A DNA stretch of 64,000 bases from Toxonevra muliebris. Its lineage: Eukaryota; Arthropoda; Insecta; Diptera; Pallopteridae. Below are positions 36,463-49,271 of this stretch, piece after piece; within the stretch, counting starts at the first letter, position 1, and each line of letters starts with the position of its first letter. Location: contig OY829326.1 in assembly GCA_963691655.1 (NCBI GenBank), positions 17,844,878 to 17,908,877 on the forward strand, read 5' to 3'. The position numbers were made by a program, and so were the translations under genes. The notes under the pieces were generated by a model. The model was not told where the DNA came from. It ran no database searches and saw nothing but the letters and a program-made list of their open reading frames with translations.

Positions 36463-37751
36463 TACAGGGTGACAATTGTAAAGTGACGCAAGTTTAATAC
36501 TCTGCAGCAAGCTTTTCCATTTACCGTTACTTTAACTTAAAAAGGAAATTCATTCATCATTGGCTTTGCTTTTAATTTCATTTGAATTTTTGTTATTACA
36601 TTTTGAAATTTCCATAAAAATGGACAAGGAAAATATTCGTCGTGAAATTATGAAATTTCATTTGGCAAATTATAGTTGCCGTCAAATTGCAAAGGCTTTA
36701 AATTTGTCAAATCGTACGGTAGACCGAGCTATTATTCGATATAATGAAACTGGGGGTTTTGGAGATAGAGACCGGGGAAAATTTTCAACAGTTGGCACTA
36801 CTGGTTTAACAGAAAAAGTTCGTAAACGAATCAAGCGAAATCCAAGGCGCTCAATGAGAAAAATCGCTAAGGAAGTGGGAGTAAGCCGTGAAACAGTGCG
36901 AATCATTGCAAATCAAAGTTTAATCTTAAGCCGTACAAGCTCCGAAAAGCTCAAGATCTGACACAAAAAAGAAAGATTTGCGACTGCAAAGATGCAAGGC
37001 GTTGCTACACTCCTCCGTGTTAAAAAATGTTGAAAATATCTTGTTTACAAATGAAAAAATTTTCACGGTTGAACAACATTTCAATGCGCAAAATGACCGA
37101 ATGTGGCTAACATCATCATCGCAACAAAATAGGACTGTTGGCCGAGTTCAAAAGCCAGCTTCCGTTATGGTATGGGCTGGAGTTTCCGCTAATGCCAGAA
37201 CCCCTCTAATATTCGTTGAAGAGGGTGTTAAAATTGACCAGGTTGTTTATCGGAGCATTTTAAATGAACATGTTCTTCCCTGGGCCCAAGATACATTTGG
37301 AAATGAAAACTGGACTTTCCAGCAAGATTCTGCACCTTCCCACATGGCAAAATTAACGCAAACATGGATAAAAGACAATTTTTCTGGATTCATAACATCT
37401 CAAGAATGGCCACCATACTCCCCAGACTTGAATCCAATGGACTACTCTTTTTGGAGTATTTTAGAGAGTAAGGCTTGTGCATCTCAACACCACAGTTTGG
37501 AGTCGCTGACAAATTCATTAGAGAAAGCCTGGACTGAAATTGATCAGGAAGTCCTGCGGCGAACAGTCCTACGATTTCCGGATCGATTGAAGGCATGTGT
37601 GCAGGCTAAAGGAGGTTATATTGAATGAGGTGGGGTTCAAATGAATGCTTATATATTCAGCAATGTTAAAACTTAATTGTACTTAATGGAAGTACGTCCT
37701 TTGAAAATAACTGCTGAAATGTGTGCGTCACTTTCCGATTGTCACCCTGTA
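36463..37751 (+). mobile_element. Full-length mariner-like element, maT (DD37D) type, with TIRs and TA target duplication
   Basis: TA at 36463-36464 and 37750-37751 bounds a 1285-base element. Its left end is CAGGGTGACAATTGTAAAG and its right end, on the other strand, is CAGGGTGACAATCGGAAAG, each followed by TGACGCA. The size, TA duplication and terminal repeats are those of a complete Tc1/mariner element. The contained transposase is broken, so this copy could move only if a related enzyme acted on its ends. Confidence 0.92.
36620..37628 (+). pseudogene. maT-type mariner transposase, two frameshifts and a lost catalytic Asp
   Basis: The enzyme would cut and paste its element at TA sites in the nucleus. 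The frame opens with MDKENIRREI and has two helix-turn-helix segments: YSCRQIAKALNLSNRTVDRA and SMRKIAKEVGVSRETVRIIA. The frame shifts near 36920 into LKPYKLRKAQDLTQKRK and shifts back near 36975. The catalytic half carries ILFTNEKIF, where the expected Asp is Asn, then WTFQQDSAPSH and SPDLNPMDYSFW. There are 37 residues between the QQD Asp and the PMD Asp, which defines the DD37D (maT) group. The stop is TGA at 37626-37628. Total length of about 340 codons is normal for the family. The two frameshifts and the Asp-to-Asn change make it inactive. Confidence 0.88.
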
Positions 37752-40700
37752 TATCTATGATAAAAGTAGGCACGTTTTAAGAAGGTGAGTTAGCGTTGTA
37801 TTTTTAATAGTGTTCTATCCAAAACCGAAAGAAATGGTGGAACATAGGTTTTTAATTGGCAATATTTAAAAATTCATTGTGCTGATATTTTAATTTGATT
37901 AAGTTTAATTAGAAGCGTCTGCAAAAAAAATTTATCTGAAAACCGAAACCGGTATCAAAAAATCCATTTTAGAATCAGCATACTATAACCGTTTAGCAAA
38001 TGGTGTTTTTATTTTTAGTTAGGCTCGTCCACAAAATTCAAGCAATAATTTATATTGTATCTTAAAAGGTAAAAAAAATCGGATAAGAACAGGTTTCATA
38101 AAAAAAAGGGTAGCCGGTACCAAAAAACCTATTTCATTTTCGAAATCATCATGCCATAATCCTTTGTGAAATTAAGTTTCATTAAACTCAAGCAACTCCT
38201 TCTATTTCGGTCCAACTTTTATATGGGGACGGGGCACTCTGCGATGTTTATACTGTTGGTTCCAAAATTGAAGACAATGTAATTGTAGCACTAATAACAA
38301 AAAATCGTTTAAGTTCCAACAGTTGTTGTCGTTTTCAAACTAATAATAAACTTCAACTCTGCTGAGTCCCTAAACATCATCTAGAATAATGAGAAATGAG
38401 GTTGCATACGAGTTTGCGAATCAGATTGTATGTCTTGAGATAAAGCTCTCAATGTTTCACTCAGGTTGTTTGCCTTGAGACAAAGCCCTCAGAGTCTCGC
38501 CATTAGTTCTGCAAATTTACGAAATGGAGGCCAAAAACATAACAAAAACCATTCGATTGCAATGAACTTCGACATATGGTCGATTCAGAGGTAAAACTCC
38601 GTAAATAACATAATTAAAAAACAGAAAAAATTAAATTTTAAAATTATTTGCTTTTAAAAATTGTGTAGTTTTTATCAGTTTTGTATCAGAATTTGAAAAA
38701 ATTATGGCTAAAAAAATATGAAAACATAATTAAGATTATTTTAAACTGTGCAGCTTGCTATCGAAAAAGAGTTTTAATTAAATCAGTACTTAGTGTATTT
38801 TACCTCTTAATCAGCGATGTACATATGTAGGTTATTCTAGTCGCTGAATCCGAATTTGATATGAAAAGACAAAAATGGTAAAAGCGCTAACTCAGAATAA
38901 CGAATCTATATTAATTATGATTTCGCCGTTTAGCGACCTATATAAGATTTTTCTGAAGACCTAAGTTTTTTAGAAGGAAAAGGGTTGAGGTCATCAAAAG
39001 GAAAAACGTTTTACAAAAAACATACACACTCTCTCATATACTAGAAGTTTAATAACAAAATGTTATGTAGACTAGTTACAATAAGAAAAAACACAACAAC
39101 AAATAAGTATATAAAACGGTAATGGCAGTTTCTTTCAAAATCTCCATTCAGTGAAGATATTTGAAATTAATACCTTATAATTCTGGGTTAAGATTTCAAA
39201 TATTACTAGGATATTGAAAGACTAGGAACTAACAATATGATCACTGATAAGGAATCGTGGCGGATTCCGAAACAGCTGTCTGATTTGTCTGTTTCTATAC
39301 TTATACACTGTTGTTGTTTTGACTACATACGTTCATTAAGCCATACTTAAATAACAACTAGACATGAGTTTAAGTCATGACTTTGAAAAATTAGCAATTA
39401 GATTTGATTTTCACAGCCTCTTAAAAAAACAGGAACAATTTCAGTTATCAGTGGGAACTATGGCGAGTTTGTAGCGAGCCTATGCTGAGTTTGTGATGGG
39501 CCTATAACCGACTTTGTTTTTTTAGTGTTTACATATTTTCACTAGAATTATTACGTACACAAAGAGATGGATGGGCCCTTGACGGGTTTGCTCTGGGTTG
39601 TTTTTGGTTAGTGGCAATCAATACAGAGAAAGGAAGAGGATATTCGTATGAATACAAAATCTCATAGGAGGAAAAAAGAAGACAAAAGCAAGTCGCTTTA
39701 AGTTTAACACGGTTATAATTGTCAGGAAAAATGTCAGCAAAGAGGGGTGGTTTTGGGGGATGACTAAATTTGTTGTGAATTAATTTAATTCTTAACATTA
39801 TCAAAATTGGCCATAAATATTTTTTCAACTACTTTGTTTTGTGAATGCAACTAACGACTCCTGCAATTTCTACACATACATTCGAAAAACCAAAACTGAA
39901 TAGTTTTTGAATACAACAACAATATAATGTAACTAACATGTTGAGAAATAATAATAAAAAAAAAACACGCGCGTTTTTGATGATTTCTTTCGTTGTTTAC
40001 ACATTGTAAAACATAAACACACGAGGCGCTCAAACACAACATAACATGTGTGTAGTTTGTAGCATGTATATGAATACATTAGTAGAGTTGCCATACTTTG
40101 AAGTTGAATATTTCTTTGAAGTTTCTTTAAATTGATAATATTGTAAACATTTACAAAAACAAAAAACCTTGACATAAAATCGTTTCTTTGAAAAAAAAAA
40201 AAAAACTAAAACAGAATTTTCTAAAAAAAAAAGTATAATGAAGGAATAAAGAATATTGCTAAGTTGAAAATGGCGGCAACACTATTTAGGGGTACACGTG
40301 AGTAACATTGCAGCAAAACAAAAAAAAAACACAAGTTGAAAAAACCAACAACACTAATATCCTGTACAGGACATTCACTTGTTTTTTTTTTTATTTTAAC
40401 GCTGAAAATTGCTTTTGAGCTATGCTTTTTTGTTGTTGTTGCCTTCTGCGTATTGGTCATGATTTAAGCGAACTAACGAACGAACGAACGAGAGAGTTCC
40501 ACTTTTAGCCTTTACTCCCCTTTACCATACACCAGCTGCTTCATTCATCAGCACGCTTCCTTGTTTCTTATTTTGCACAGTGTTAAACATAATAATTCAC
40601 ATATAAATATATATGCAAGCATTTTTGTTTAGTAGCTTATGTAAGTGTGTTTGTGTTTTTGTATACCTATGTGTCTGTATACCTGCAATTTTTCTCTGTG

Positions 40701-41829
40701 TGTATGTGTGCGCGCATCTAGAATTCATCTAACACAAGCCCTGAGGCAATTTTTTCGCTGTGTTTTTTTTTTTTTATTATTTAAACTGTGATCTCCTGAG
40801 TTACTTTTCCAGCGATTTTTTTATATTTTTTTTTTTTTTGCTTGTATGTAAGCAATTGTCGAATCTGTCGTGCACATTCATTATAACAAAAAATACACAA
40901 TCTCTCATATATGCACTTTTAATATTTAATAACTTTTGCCTTGTGATTTTGAAAAAATAATATGCAAAAAAAAACAAAATAAAAAACGTTTGCATTTTAG
41001 TAGATACCAACAACGTATGTATATAGTTTGTTTATTATTTTTTTTCTACAACTTTTTGTTTTTATGTATAAAAATGTAAAGCTAGATTTTAAAATGAGAT
41101 CTTTTTGAATAAGTTGAGAACTGTGTACTTGAAAGAATGTATGTATTTTTGTATAAAAATAATAAGGTTTTATGCGTAGAATATTTCTGAGTAGAGATGT
41201 AAAGCTATTTTAAAATGATTGCATATATTTAGAAAAGAAAAAGAAAAAGTCAATACGTTGACTAAGACGAGGTCAAAGTCTCATATGCAGGCAAAGCTGG
41301 AAACTGCAGAGCTAATCCGAAAAACATTTTTTTATTTAATTTTTTTTTTTTTTGGAATAGTTGAAGGAGCCAAATTGGCATTGTACTCCAATCATATATA
41401 AATGTTTAGCCGAAGAAAAGTAACCTGAGCTATGATCAAAACAGAAGCCAACAATAATAATTTGCTCCTAACTTGCAACAAATACTATCTATCTGTGTCC
41501 AAAATCTAAGTAATATTTTCAATTCTCTTACCAACATTCAGCATAATAAGTGTAACTTTGTATAAGACATCAAGAAGGACTTACCTATAAAAATAAAAGA
41601 AATAGACAATAATTAGTTAAAATCATAATTTTATACATGTAGATATATTTAAAAAATATAAAAAAATAGATATCTTGATTTTTTTAAAGAAACAATTAAA
41701 ACATAAGCCAAATAAACTAATTTCACAAAACAACATTTTAAATTGATTCCCGCTACGATTAACCGATGATTCTTCAAAAGAGAACTCTGCACTGACCAAT
41801 AACTTAGAACACACATATAAACTGTTACA
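37752..41829. other. Intronic AT-rich DNA with a dispersed repeat copy
   Basis: No exon is recognised. At 38432-38500 a TGTCTTGAGATAAAGCTCTC word is repeated as TGCCTTGAGACAAAGCCCTC. At 39238-39290 lies one copy of the dispersed GGAATCGTGGCGGATTCC repeat. Tracts of A or T fill the remainder. Confidence 0.4.
39238..39290 (+). repeat. Dispersed repeat copy 1 (GGAATCGTGGCGGATTCC)
   Basis: ATCACTGATAAGGAATCGTG leads into CGGATTCCGAAAC and CTGATTTGTCTGT. The same sequence, inverted, lies at about 44220-44290, and a diverged copy at about 60140-60195. Confidence 0.6.
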
Positions 41830-42663
41830 CAGTGTTGCCAAATCAGTGCTTTTTTCACCAGATTTGGTGGATTTTTAAAAATGAAACTCAAAAAATTTTT
41901 CACTTAGTGGCAGTGCTTTTCTTTTATGTTTTTTTTTTTATATAATTTGAAGGCACTGTTTACGTCACTCAATAATATTTTTTATCCTCTTTTGGGTACA
42001 TATTTTTAATTGCTTAGTATAGTATGGAAACTAAAACGCGTTTCGTGTTTTTTAGCTTTGAGTCGAGAGAAAATGTATTCCAAATCGTTCAATTTTGATC
42101 GCTTAAAGCCGACTGACTTTGTGACAGTGTATTATGTGACATAATATTTTATTTTTTCTAGGAAATTTTGACGGGAATGTCCAAAAATTTAGAGGAATAT
42201 CGTGTTCTTTTTATAACTTATGAATTTTACTCGCTCTGTATGTAAAACTTTATATTTTAAGTTTTTTGTGTGTTTCTGGATTAACGTCAAGTGAAAAATA
42301 CAAATATGAAAAATTATGATTTTACAACGTTTATTATAATACCTTTTCGGTTGATTTAAGCCTTCTTTCATTAATTTAACCAGCCACACAAATATTCGAA
42401 TTCTTACATTTGAGTTAAAATTTCGTAGAACAAATAAAATAATTGATCACAGGTGTGACAGTCACACACTTCTGAACGAATTAGAAAAATTTTGAAGAAA
42501 ATATTTGAATTCCAATAAGATTATGTAGACACATATCAATCCCGAAAATCCCAGGAGTTTGTGTTTTCAATCCCGCGATTTTTGAAACCACTTTTAGACC
42601 GAATCTCAGAATCTTGGGATTCCGCGAATTGACATCCGTACTATAAATATATTCATAGGTACA

Positions 42664-43555
42664 TACCACCTTGATCAAAAAGTTCCCGGAGTTTGTTCAG
42701 AAAATTAAAAATACAAGTTTATTCATCTAAATCTATATTGTCCCCTTCAAAGTAATCCCCATCGACTGCAACACACTTATGCCAGCGCTTGATCCAATCC
42801 TCGAAACATTTTTTATATTCGGTTTTCGGTATGTCCATCAGTGCTTCCTGCGATTTTTCCATTACTTCCTTTCGGCTACTGAAACGCGTTCCCCATACCT
42901 CGATTAAACAGAAAGAAGTTACAGGAAGCCAAATCAGGCGAATTCGGTCAAAAAATTCGTCAAAAAATTACCAATAATGATGGCACTGTGCGACAGTGCG
43001 TTATCATGGTGCAAAATCCACGAGTTTTTTGTCCACAATTCTGGTCTCTTTCGGCGAATTGCTTCACGCAAATGTCTCATAACGCCCAAATAATACTCTC
43101 TGATGGTTAATTTGCAGTTATTAACCGAAATTTCTTTTACTTTAACAACGTTTTCGTCGGTTTACGATGTCGATGGTCTGCCACTGCGTTCATCATCTTC
43201 GATTGACTCACGACCACTTTTGAACCGCTCGTTCCACTGATAAATGATCGTTTTCTTTAGAGAATCGTTGCCGAAACACTTTTCCAACATTTCCAATGTT
43301 CGCGCACCATTAAATCCGTTTTTTACGCAAAATTTAATACAATACAATTTAATAAAATTGTAAAAAATCGCCAACACACACAGAGATAGATGCACTCTGG
43401 GCTACGTAACTTTTGCAAATGTCATGCATATGACACTAAGATTTAAAGGAAATATCAACCACAGATGTACCAACTTAACAAAAAACAGAACTCAAATCGG
43501 AACGATAGGAGCGCCACACGGTGGTTATTCCGGAAACTTTTTGATTAAGGTGGTA
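42664..43555 (-). mobile_element. Internally deleted DD34D mariner with TIRs and TA duplication
   Basis: TA at 42664-42665 and 43554-43555 bounds 888 bases. The plus-left end is CCACCTTGATCAAAAAGTT, and the other end, on the minus strand, is CCACCTTAATCAAAAAGTT; both are followed by a CCGG word. Full mariners are about 1.3 kb, so about 400 bases are missing. It is nested within the CAGTGTTGCC-ended element. Confidence 0.85.
42719..43395 (-). pseudogene. DD34D mariner transposase, internally deleted and frameshifted
   Basis: The minus-strand frame starts with a helix-turn-helix part containing FCVKNGFNGARTLEMLEKCF and YQWNERFKSGRESIEDDERSG (43395-43162). It continues in another frame with DENVVKVKEI near 43155. 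The sequence then jumps to YYLGVMRHLREAIRRKRPELW, so the region holding the first catalytic Asp is deleted. HHDNALSHSA keeps the second Asp. At the third site DLASCNFFLF has Asn where Asp is expected. After another shift it ends with KCFEDWIKRWHKCVAVDGDYFEGD and a TAA at 42719-42721. This C-terminus is standard for DD34D mariners. Confidence 0.85.
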
Positions 43556-43974
43556 TATCAATAACTTAAATAAATCTGATGATTTTTCCGCAAAAAACGC
43601 GTGTTTTTAGGAGTTCTGGTGGATTTTGAAATCCAAGATTTGGCAACACTGATGCAATGTTATAATTTGTTGTAAACTTATTATTATATCTGCACCTATT
43701 TTGGAAAATTTTTACCAAAAACTACCGAAAAAAGGGTCCAGAAAGAGAATGGAAGTCTCAGACTTAAAAAAAATATACTTCCTCACCGATTTAAATATGC
43801 TCACAGCCGTGAACTTGAGCTGCCGGTAAAAAAAAAAAACAAAACGAAGCAGTCAACATACGTCTGTGGATAAATTGATAAGAGTAGTATTCTCTATCAT
43901 CGCGGAAAATTAGTATTGTAGCCATGAAAAAGTAAATTGTCGAAAGCGTTAAAACATATATTTTTTTTATTATT

Positions 43975-44088
43975 AAAAGGTGCTAATTTCATAATCTTTC
44001 ACTGACGTTAGAGATAACATGCTAAGGTTTTCGCTACCATTTAGAACTTAAATAATCATATAAATTTATTTTATTAATCCGCAAAAAA
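43975..44088. repeat. Direct repeat, copy A
   Basis: AAGGTGCTAATTTCATAATC through AGGTTTTCGCTACCATTTAG to ATATAAATT is repeated with moderate divergence at about 45592-45690, in the same orientation, about 1.6 kb away. Confidence 0.55.
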
Positions 44089-44219
44089 TTGCTGTGCAAA
44101 TATTTGTAAATTTTATCAGGGAAATATTTGTCGTAAAACAAATTTGTTTACTGTAATTGTTTGAACGATATTAAACAGACTTAATGGACATTTTTTAGTC
44201 AAGTAACAATAATCTATAT

Positions 44220-44310
44220 AGATACAAACATATCAGGCGGTCGTTTTGGAATCCGCCACGATTCCTCATCAGTGGTCTTAGTGATGGTTCTTAACCAGAA
44301 TCCCAATCTG
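44220..44310 (-). repeat. Dispersed repeat copy 2 (inverted)
   Basis: On the minus strand this reads GATTCTGGTTAAG, CACTGATGAGGAATCGTGG and CGGATTCC, colinear with copy 1 at 39,182-39,290, including the shared TTCTGG-GTTAAGA segment before the core. Confidence 0.6.
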
Positions 44311-44379
44311 TGAATTGAATTTCAAAAGTCAAAATGGCATATCCAATATATGGTTTGATTATGGTTTTGGCTGACGACT

Positions 44380-45190
44380 TTATTGAAAAAATTTTCTAAT
44401 TCGTCTGAAACTTGTTGTGTGGAGATTTATGGAGTTCGTGAATCCAAATCTGTACTTTGACTTTTTGAAAAATTTATCTAGTTCGTTTCAAACTTGATAT
44501 TTGCGATTTCTTAGGTTTGAGTCATTAATTTATGATTACATTTGCCCAGCAGTCGAACATTTTCATTCTTAGCTGTTCAACTGTCTGAATATTCATATCC
44601 ACATTTATTCTCGCTCAACGCTTTTATTCTTGGTTGTTCAACTGTTTTTGTATTCATATCCAAACGAATTCAAGCCACACAATAGGAGAGCAGGGAAGCG
44701 GGGAGTAGTAGCGAATCTGAACCACAAGAAACAGATTCAGCCAATTTCGAGACAACAGATTGGGATTACGAAGAACCTGATTGTTGGTCTTCTACAAACA
44801 GATTTCACCCATCAATCAAAAAGTTTCAGATTCAGCGACTCCAAAAACCCCCGAAGATGAAGTAGACTATTTTTTCAAAAAGTCGTCCGCCATATTGGGA
44901 TGTCGGATTTAGTGACCACAAAAACCTCGAAAAAAAATTTTCAGACGAATTAGAACCATTTTCAAGAAGCTGTCCACCGTATTGGATCCGCCATTTTGAA
45001 TTTTGTTTTGAAATCCAATTAACAGATTCAGATTCAGCTACTTCAAAAACCCCGTAAAAGAAGTTTCAGACGAATTAGAACCATTTTCAAGAATTTTTAA
45101 ATTCAATTTACAGATTCGGATTCAGCGACCCCAAAAACTCCGAAAAAGAAGTTTCAGACGAATTAGAACATGTTTTCAAAAAGTCGTTTG
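44380..45190. repeat. Array of degenerate units around AGTTTCAGACGAATTAGAAC
   Basis: AGTTTCAGACGAATTAGAAC or close variants occur near 44940, 45065 and 45155 (+), separated by blocks such as ACAGATTCGGATTCAGCGAC. The reverse complement, TTCTAATTCGTCTGAAACTT, occurs near 44394. The array thus has inverted outlying units and about 90-120-base direct units. No coding sequence is evident. Confidence 0.55.
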
Positions 45191-45214
45191 TTTTACTGTA
45201 GCCGGCCGGGGTGG

Positions 45215-45290
45215 GCATATACAGTATACCGCCAAACCATTGGAAACACCACCAATTTTCTCTAATTTTTGTTTATAAATAATGTGAGTT
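45215..45290. mobile_element. Possible single end of a Tc1-like element
   Basis: TACAGTATACCGCCAAACCA followed by TTGGAAACACCACC resembles a Tc1-type terminal repeat starting CAGT next to TA. No partner end or transposase was found nearby, so this is tentative. Confidence 0.25.
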
Positions 45291-45591
45291 TTAACAGGTG
45301 TAAAAAGATGTTGCCAAACTTTTTTTCGGGAACTGTTTTTTAGTTACAATTTTGGACCGATTAGTCAAGTAATAATGGAGAAGTTTAACCTTAACTCTCT
45401 TCTTTGTACCAAAAACCAAACCTAAGTCTTTTGAAGCAGTGTTAAACTTGGCCATCTCTGACTTTTTTTTTTGTACCATAAGTGATTAAGTATCCCCCGA
45501 ATATTCCATAATGATAGCAGCTATGATTTTTGGCTTAAATGAATTTGCAAATTACCACAAGCGTCATATATATGATTTCTATACTAATAGA

Positions 45592-45690
45592 AGGTGCTAA
45601 TTTCATGATTACTCGCTGATGTGGAAGATTATGCACTGAGGTTTTCACTTCCATTTAGAACTAAACAAATTATATAAATCTGTTATAATC
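45592..45690. repeat. Direct repeat, copy B
   Basis: Diverged copy of 43,975-44,088; GGTGCTAATTTCATGAT and AGGTTTTCACTTCCATTTAG are the best-kept blocks. Confidence 0.55.
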
Positions 45691-48589
45691 CGTTCAAAAG
45701 ATTCAGAAATTTGATATCCTCAAATTTATTTATTTTGCGAAATTCTTTTAAAAATATACTAATAAAACATTTATGTAATTCTAGGAAAAACTTTAAGAAA
45801 AAAAGTTTAAATTACTCCCAGATATTTACACAATTTGTTCACAATTCTTTCATTCTTTATACAAAGTTTCTCTCTCTAGTTTTATGATCAACTGTGAATT
45901 CTTTCATTATTTCTTAGAAGTAAAAATATTCCATAATTTCATATTAATATTAATTTCTGATATTAAAAGTAATTCTGTTTATATGTTTTTATAAAAATAA
46001 TTAAAAGTAACTAATACATGCGCAATTGAGCAAATACTTTTAAATATATTTGCGTCATTTTCTGTGCAGCAGCTGGCTGCGGCATCAACGACGCAGGAAA
46101 TTATTCGTAATACCAAAAATAAACATAATGAAATAAATAATTAAAAAATATACATATGCATATGCCAGCAACAAAAAAAGTTAAAAGAAAACATGCTTAA
46201 GCAGAAAAGAGTAAATTACATAAACACAAATAAACATAAACAAATTTATTAATTGAAATTTTTAATAACAAAAACGAAAAAAAAAAAAAATTTGAAATAC
46301 AAATTATAAAAACAAAACTAAAATAAAATAAAAACAAAGCAAAATGAAATGAAATTAAATTGAATGAGCAAAATAAAAAAAAATCCACATGTGCGCAAAC
46401 TCACAAGAAATAACAAGAAATTATTATTTTATTTTTAGCAAAACACACACACATACAACAACAACTACAATAAAAAAGTGAGAAAAAAATTATATACCAA
46501 AAATAAATCAAATAAATTAGAAAACTAAATAAAACATGTCGCAAACGTTTTCAACTAACTAAATAGTAATAATAAAAAGGAAAAAAATAAAATAAAGCGA
46601 GACGAAAGAAGTCAAAAAAATGTGCGCTTATTTGTGAATTTGCATTAACTTTATATTTAACATAGTGTAGAGTTTATTTTTTCATTATTATTTATTTATT
46701 TTCTCCATTGCTTATATTTATTTAACACCAATTTTCAAAGTTATTTTTATTTTTTTTCTGTTTTTTAGTTATTTATTTTTTAATGATTTAAACAAATAAA
46801 ATAAGGCAGAGAATTTTTTTGTAAATAATGTGGAAAAAGCGCGCGTGTAAAAAAAGGTAAATAATTTTTTTTCTTCTTGCATTTACCGACTTATAAACAA
46901 TAAATAAGTTGTAAATATAAAAATAAACGCAATACGCACAAAAATTACAATTATCTGAAAGTTTTGTGTAAATCGTAAAAATAAATCGTGTGGCTAATGT
47001 GAATTTTATTTCGTATAACGGGGTTTCTTTTTTTTTTGCATTTAACTTAAACATCAAGCGAAAATATAAACTGCGCTTGATTTATAAAGTTGTGTGTTTT
47101 TAATTTGAAATTTGTGTTTAAGTTTTTCGTGGAATTTCATTTTGTTGTAGCTTGGTTTATCCTTTACTCATTTTTATTTAGTTTTTTTTTATTTGCTTTG
47201 TATTTGTTTGGGCCCCCCGATATTAATCTTGTTTTATTTTATCTTTACCGCGGTCGCATCTGCGCCCCAACATTTTGGTGGCATTCTGATTCATCAAACA
47301 TTTAATTATTTATTATTTTATTTTGTGTTTTTTTTTTTTGCTTCTCAGTTGAGGTTGTCTCTTTAGTTATGTGTGTGTGCCTTTTTTATTATTAATTTAC
47401 GTTAATTTAACTTATTTTATTTATATAATTTGGCTGCTCATTGTAGATTTGTTTCTTCTTCTGTCTTTTATGTCTTGACTTATTAATTAATTTATGCAAA
47501 CACGTTTTAGTTTTATTATGTCAAATTTGTGATTTTTATTTATTTTGAATATTTTTTCTCCGCTAGCAATTTAGCGTTTGTGCATAAATTAAACCTAAAA
47601 ATATAATAAAACGGATTAATTTATGCTCAAACTCAATAAGAGACCCAACCGAATATCTGCATGTTTCTGCTAGACAAAACGACAACGAAATAGTTGAGAA
47701 AAAAAAACAAATGAGGAGCGAGACATTGAGACGGGGCGAAAAAGCTAATTCAATAGAAAACTTTAGTTTAACATTAACATAAATTAATAAATACACTTAA
47801 AGTAATATAAATATATTAATAAAAAAATATACACAAATAAATTTACTTAAATCCATTTCATTTGCGCTCAAGCTTTCAATGCTGCCTACTTTTGTTTTCT
47901 ATTTAATTTAATAGTATATCACTTTTCTAATATAACTATCAAAAAATAAAAAATAAAAAAAACAAACAAAAAAATAAGAAAAATGTTTTATTCAATTTAT
48001 TTTTTCTTTGCCTTGCTTCAATTTTTTTTTTTTTTTATTATTTTCGTACATTTCCTATTATTGCTGTTGATGCCAAATTGAAATTTTAATTCAATTTTGC
48101 ATCATTTTATTATTATTGTTATTTTATTTTTCTATCTTTTTTGTTGTTGTTGTTGTTATTATGCTACATACATTAATAATTTATTTTTATTTGGGACATA
48201 TTAAAATTTTTTCTTGTTTGTTATTGTTGTTGTCATAGCCTACTTTTCATTTGTTTAATATCTATGGTAAATAGATATATATTTACGTTATATTTTTATT
48301 TTTGTTTTTATCTGTATACTTTTTTTTTATGAGTGTGTCTTCAGTTTAATAACCAAATAATTATTGTGTCACATTTGAATCACTTTTTTGAGAGAGAGTA
48401 GAATTTAACAACAAAAATAGTATGTGAAATTTTAATTTAATGAATTTTATATATATTTTGAAAAGGGTATTACATACGTGAATCGAATGGCTCGGATTTT
48501 TCAATATTCTGTTTTAAGAATGAAATGAATGAAAATTATTTCTGTACTCGTTACATAATGTAAAAGAAAACCCGGACCCATATCCAACG
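45691..48589. other. Extremely AT-rich intronic DNA
   Basis: No exon or repeat family is recognised. A- and T-rich strings dominate, with GTT repeats at 48140-48156. Open frames here are compositional. Confidence 0.45.
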
Positions 48590-49271
48590 AAAAGCTGTAG
48601 AGGGTGGCTTAGCAACATGAAAAAACCGTTTATTTCGCGAAAGAATCGACAGTCAAGGCTCGAATTTATAACCGCGCACTTTAGCTGGACTACTGCCAAA
48701 TGAAAGACTGTGCTTTTTACTGATGAATCTGTATTTAACATGAAAGGTTGCGACGGATTGAAGCTAGTGTGCAGACCAAAAGGGCAACAATGAAATCCGC
48801 GTTATTTGGAAAGCACCGTATGATACGAGCGAGGCAACGTAATGGTCTGGTGATTTTTTTCGGCCATGGAATCGGGCCAATTCATAAAATATGAGGTATA
48901 ATCTACCGTCTGATGTATAAAGATATTCCCCAGAATGTTATGTTACCTTATACGGAAGATGATCTGCTGTTAAAGCATGTCTACCAGCACGCTGACGATC
49001 CCAGCACGGTGCGTAAAAGAGTGATATGTTGCTAATAAGATCGGGATTTGATAGAGGACCACCCATTCACACAATCTCAATCTCAAAAAATATATAGGAA
49101 ATTGTAGATTGGAAAATTCAGCGCATAAAGGATAAAAACAAGGATTCCATTTTCTACCAATCGGAGATTGCATGGAATAACATTTCTGCTGACGGTTTGA
49201 GCAATTTTATTGAGTCCATGCTACGAAAATGTGCAACAGCTCTGAAAAATAATGGATACGCTACAAAATAG
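48590..49271 (+). pseudogene. Tc1-like transposase remnant (DD34E type), heavily decayed
   Basis: Across shifting plus-strand frames one reads KKPFISRKNRQSRLEF, then FSWTTAK, a stop where Trp is expected, KTVLFTDESVFNMKG (first catalytic Asp present), GLKLVCRPKGQQ, ERGNVMVW, GSGQFIKYE-like sequence, NVMLPYTEDDLLLKHVYQHA where a QQDN motif is expected (second Asp lost), and the C-terminus AWNNISADGLSNFIESMLRK with CATALKNNGYATK before TAG at 49269-49271. The PDLNPIE region with the third acidic residue is not recognisable. Order and motifs are those of Tc1 transposases. Confidence 0.75.

Larger units (their letters stand above)
41830..43651. mobile_element. Candidate older element with CAGTGTTGCCAAATC ends, hosting a nested mariner
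   Basis: CAGTGTTGCCAAATC begins at 41830, and its exact complement ends at 43651. Both ends continue with sequence about a GGTGGATTTT or TCCACC word, so the terminal inverted repeat is longer but diverged. No matching target duplication flanks it. The mariner at 42,666-43,553 sits inside. CAGTG termini occur in several DNA-transposon superfamilies; the class is open. Confidence 0.45.
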
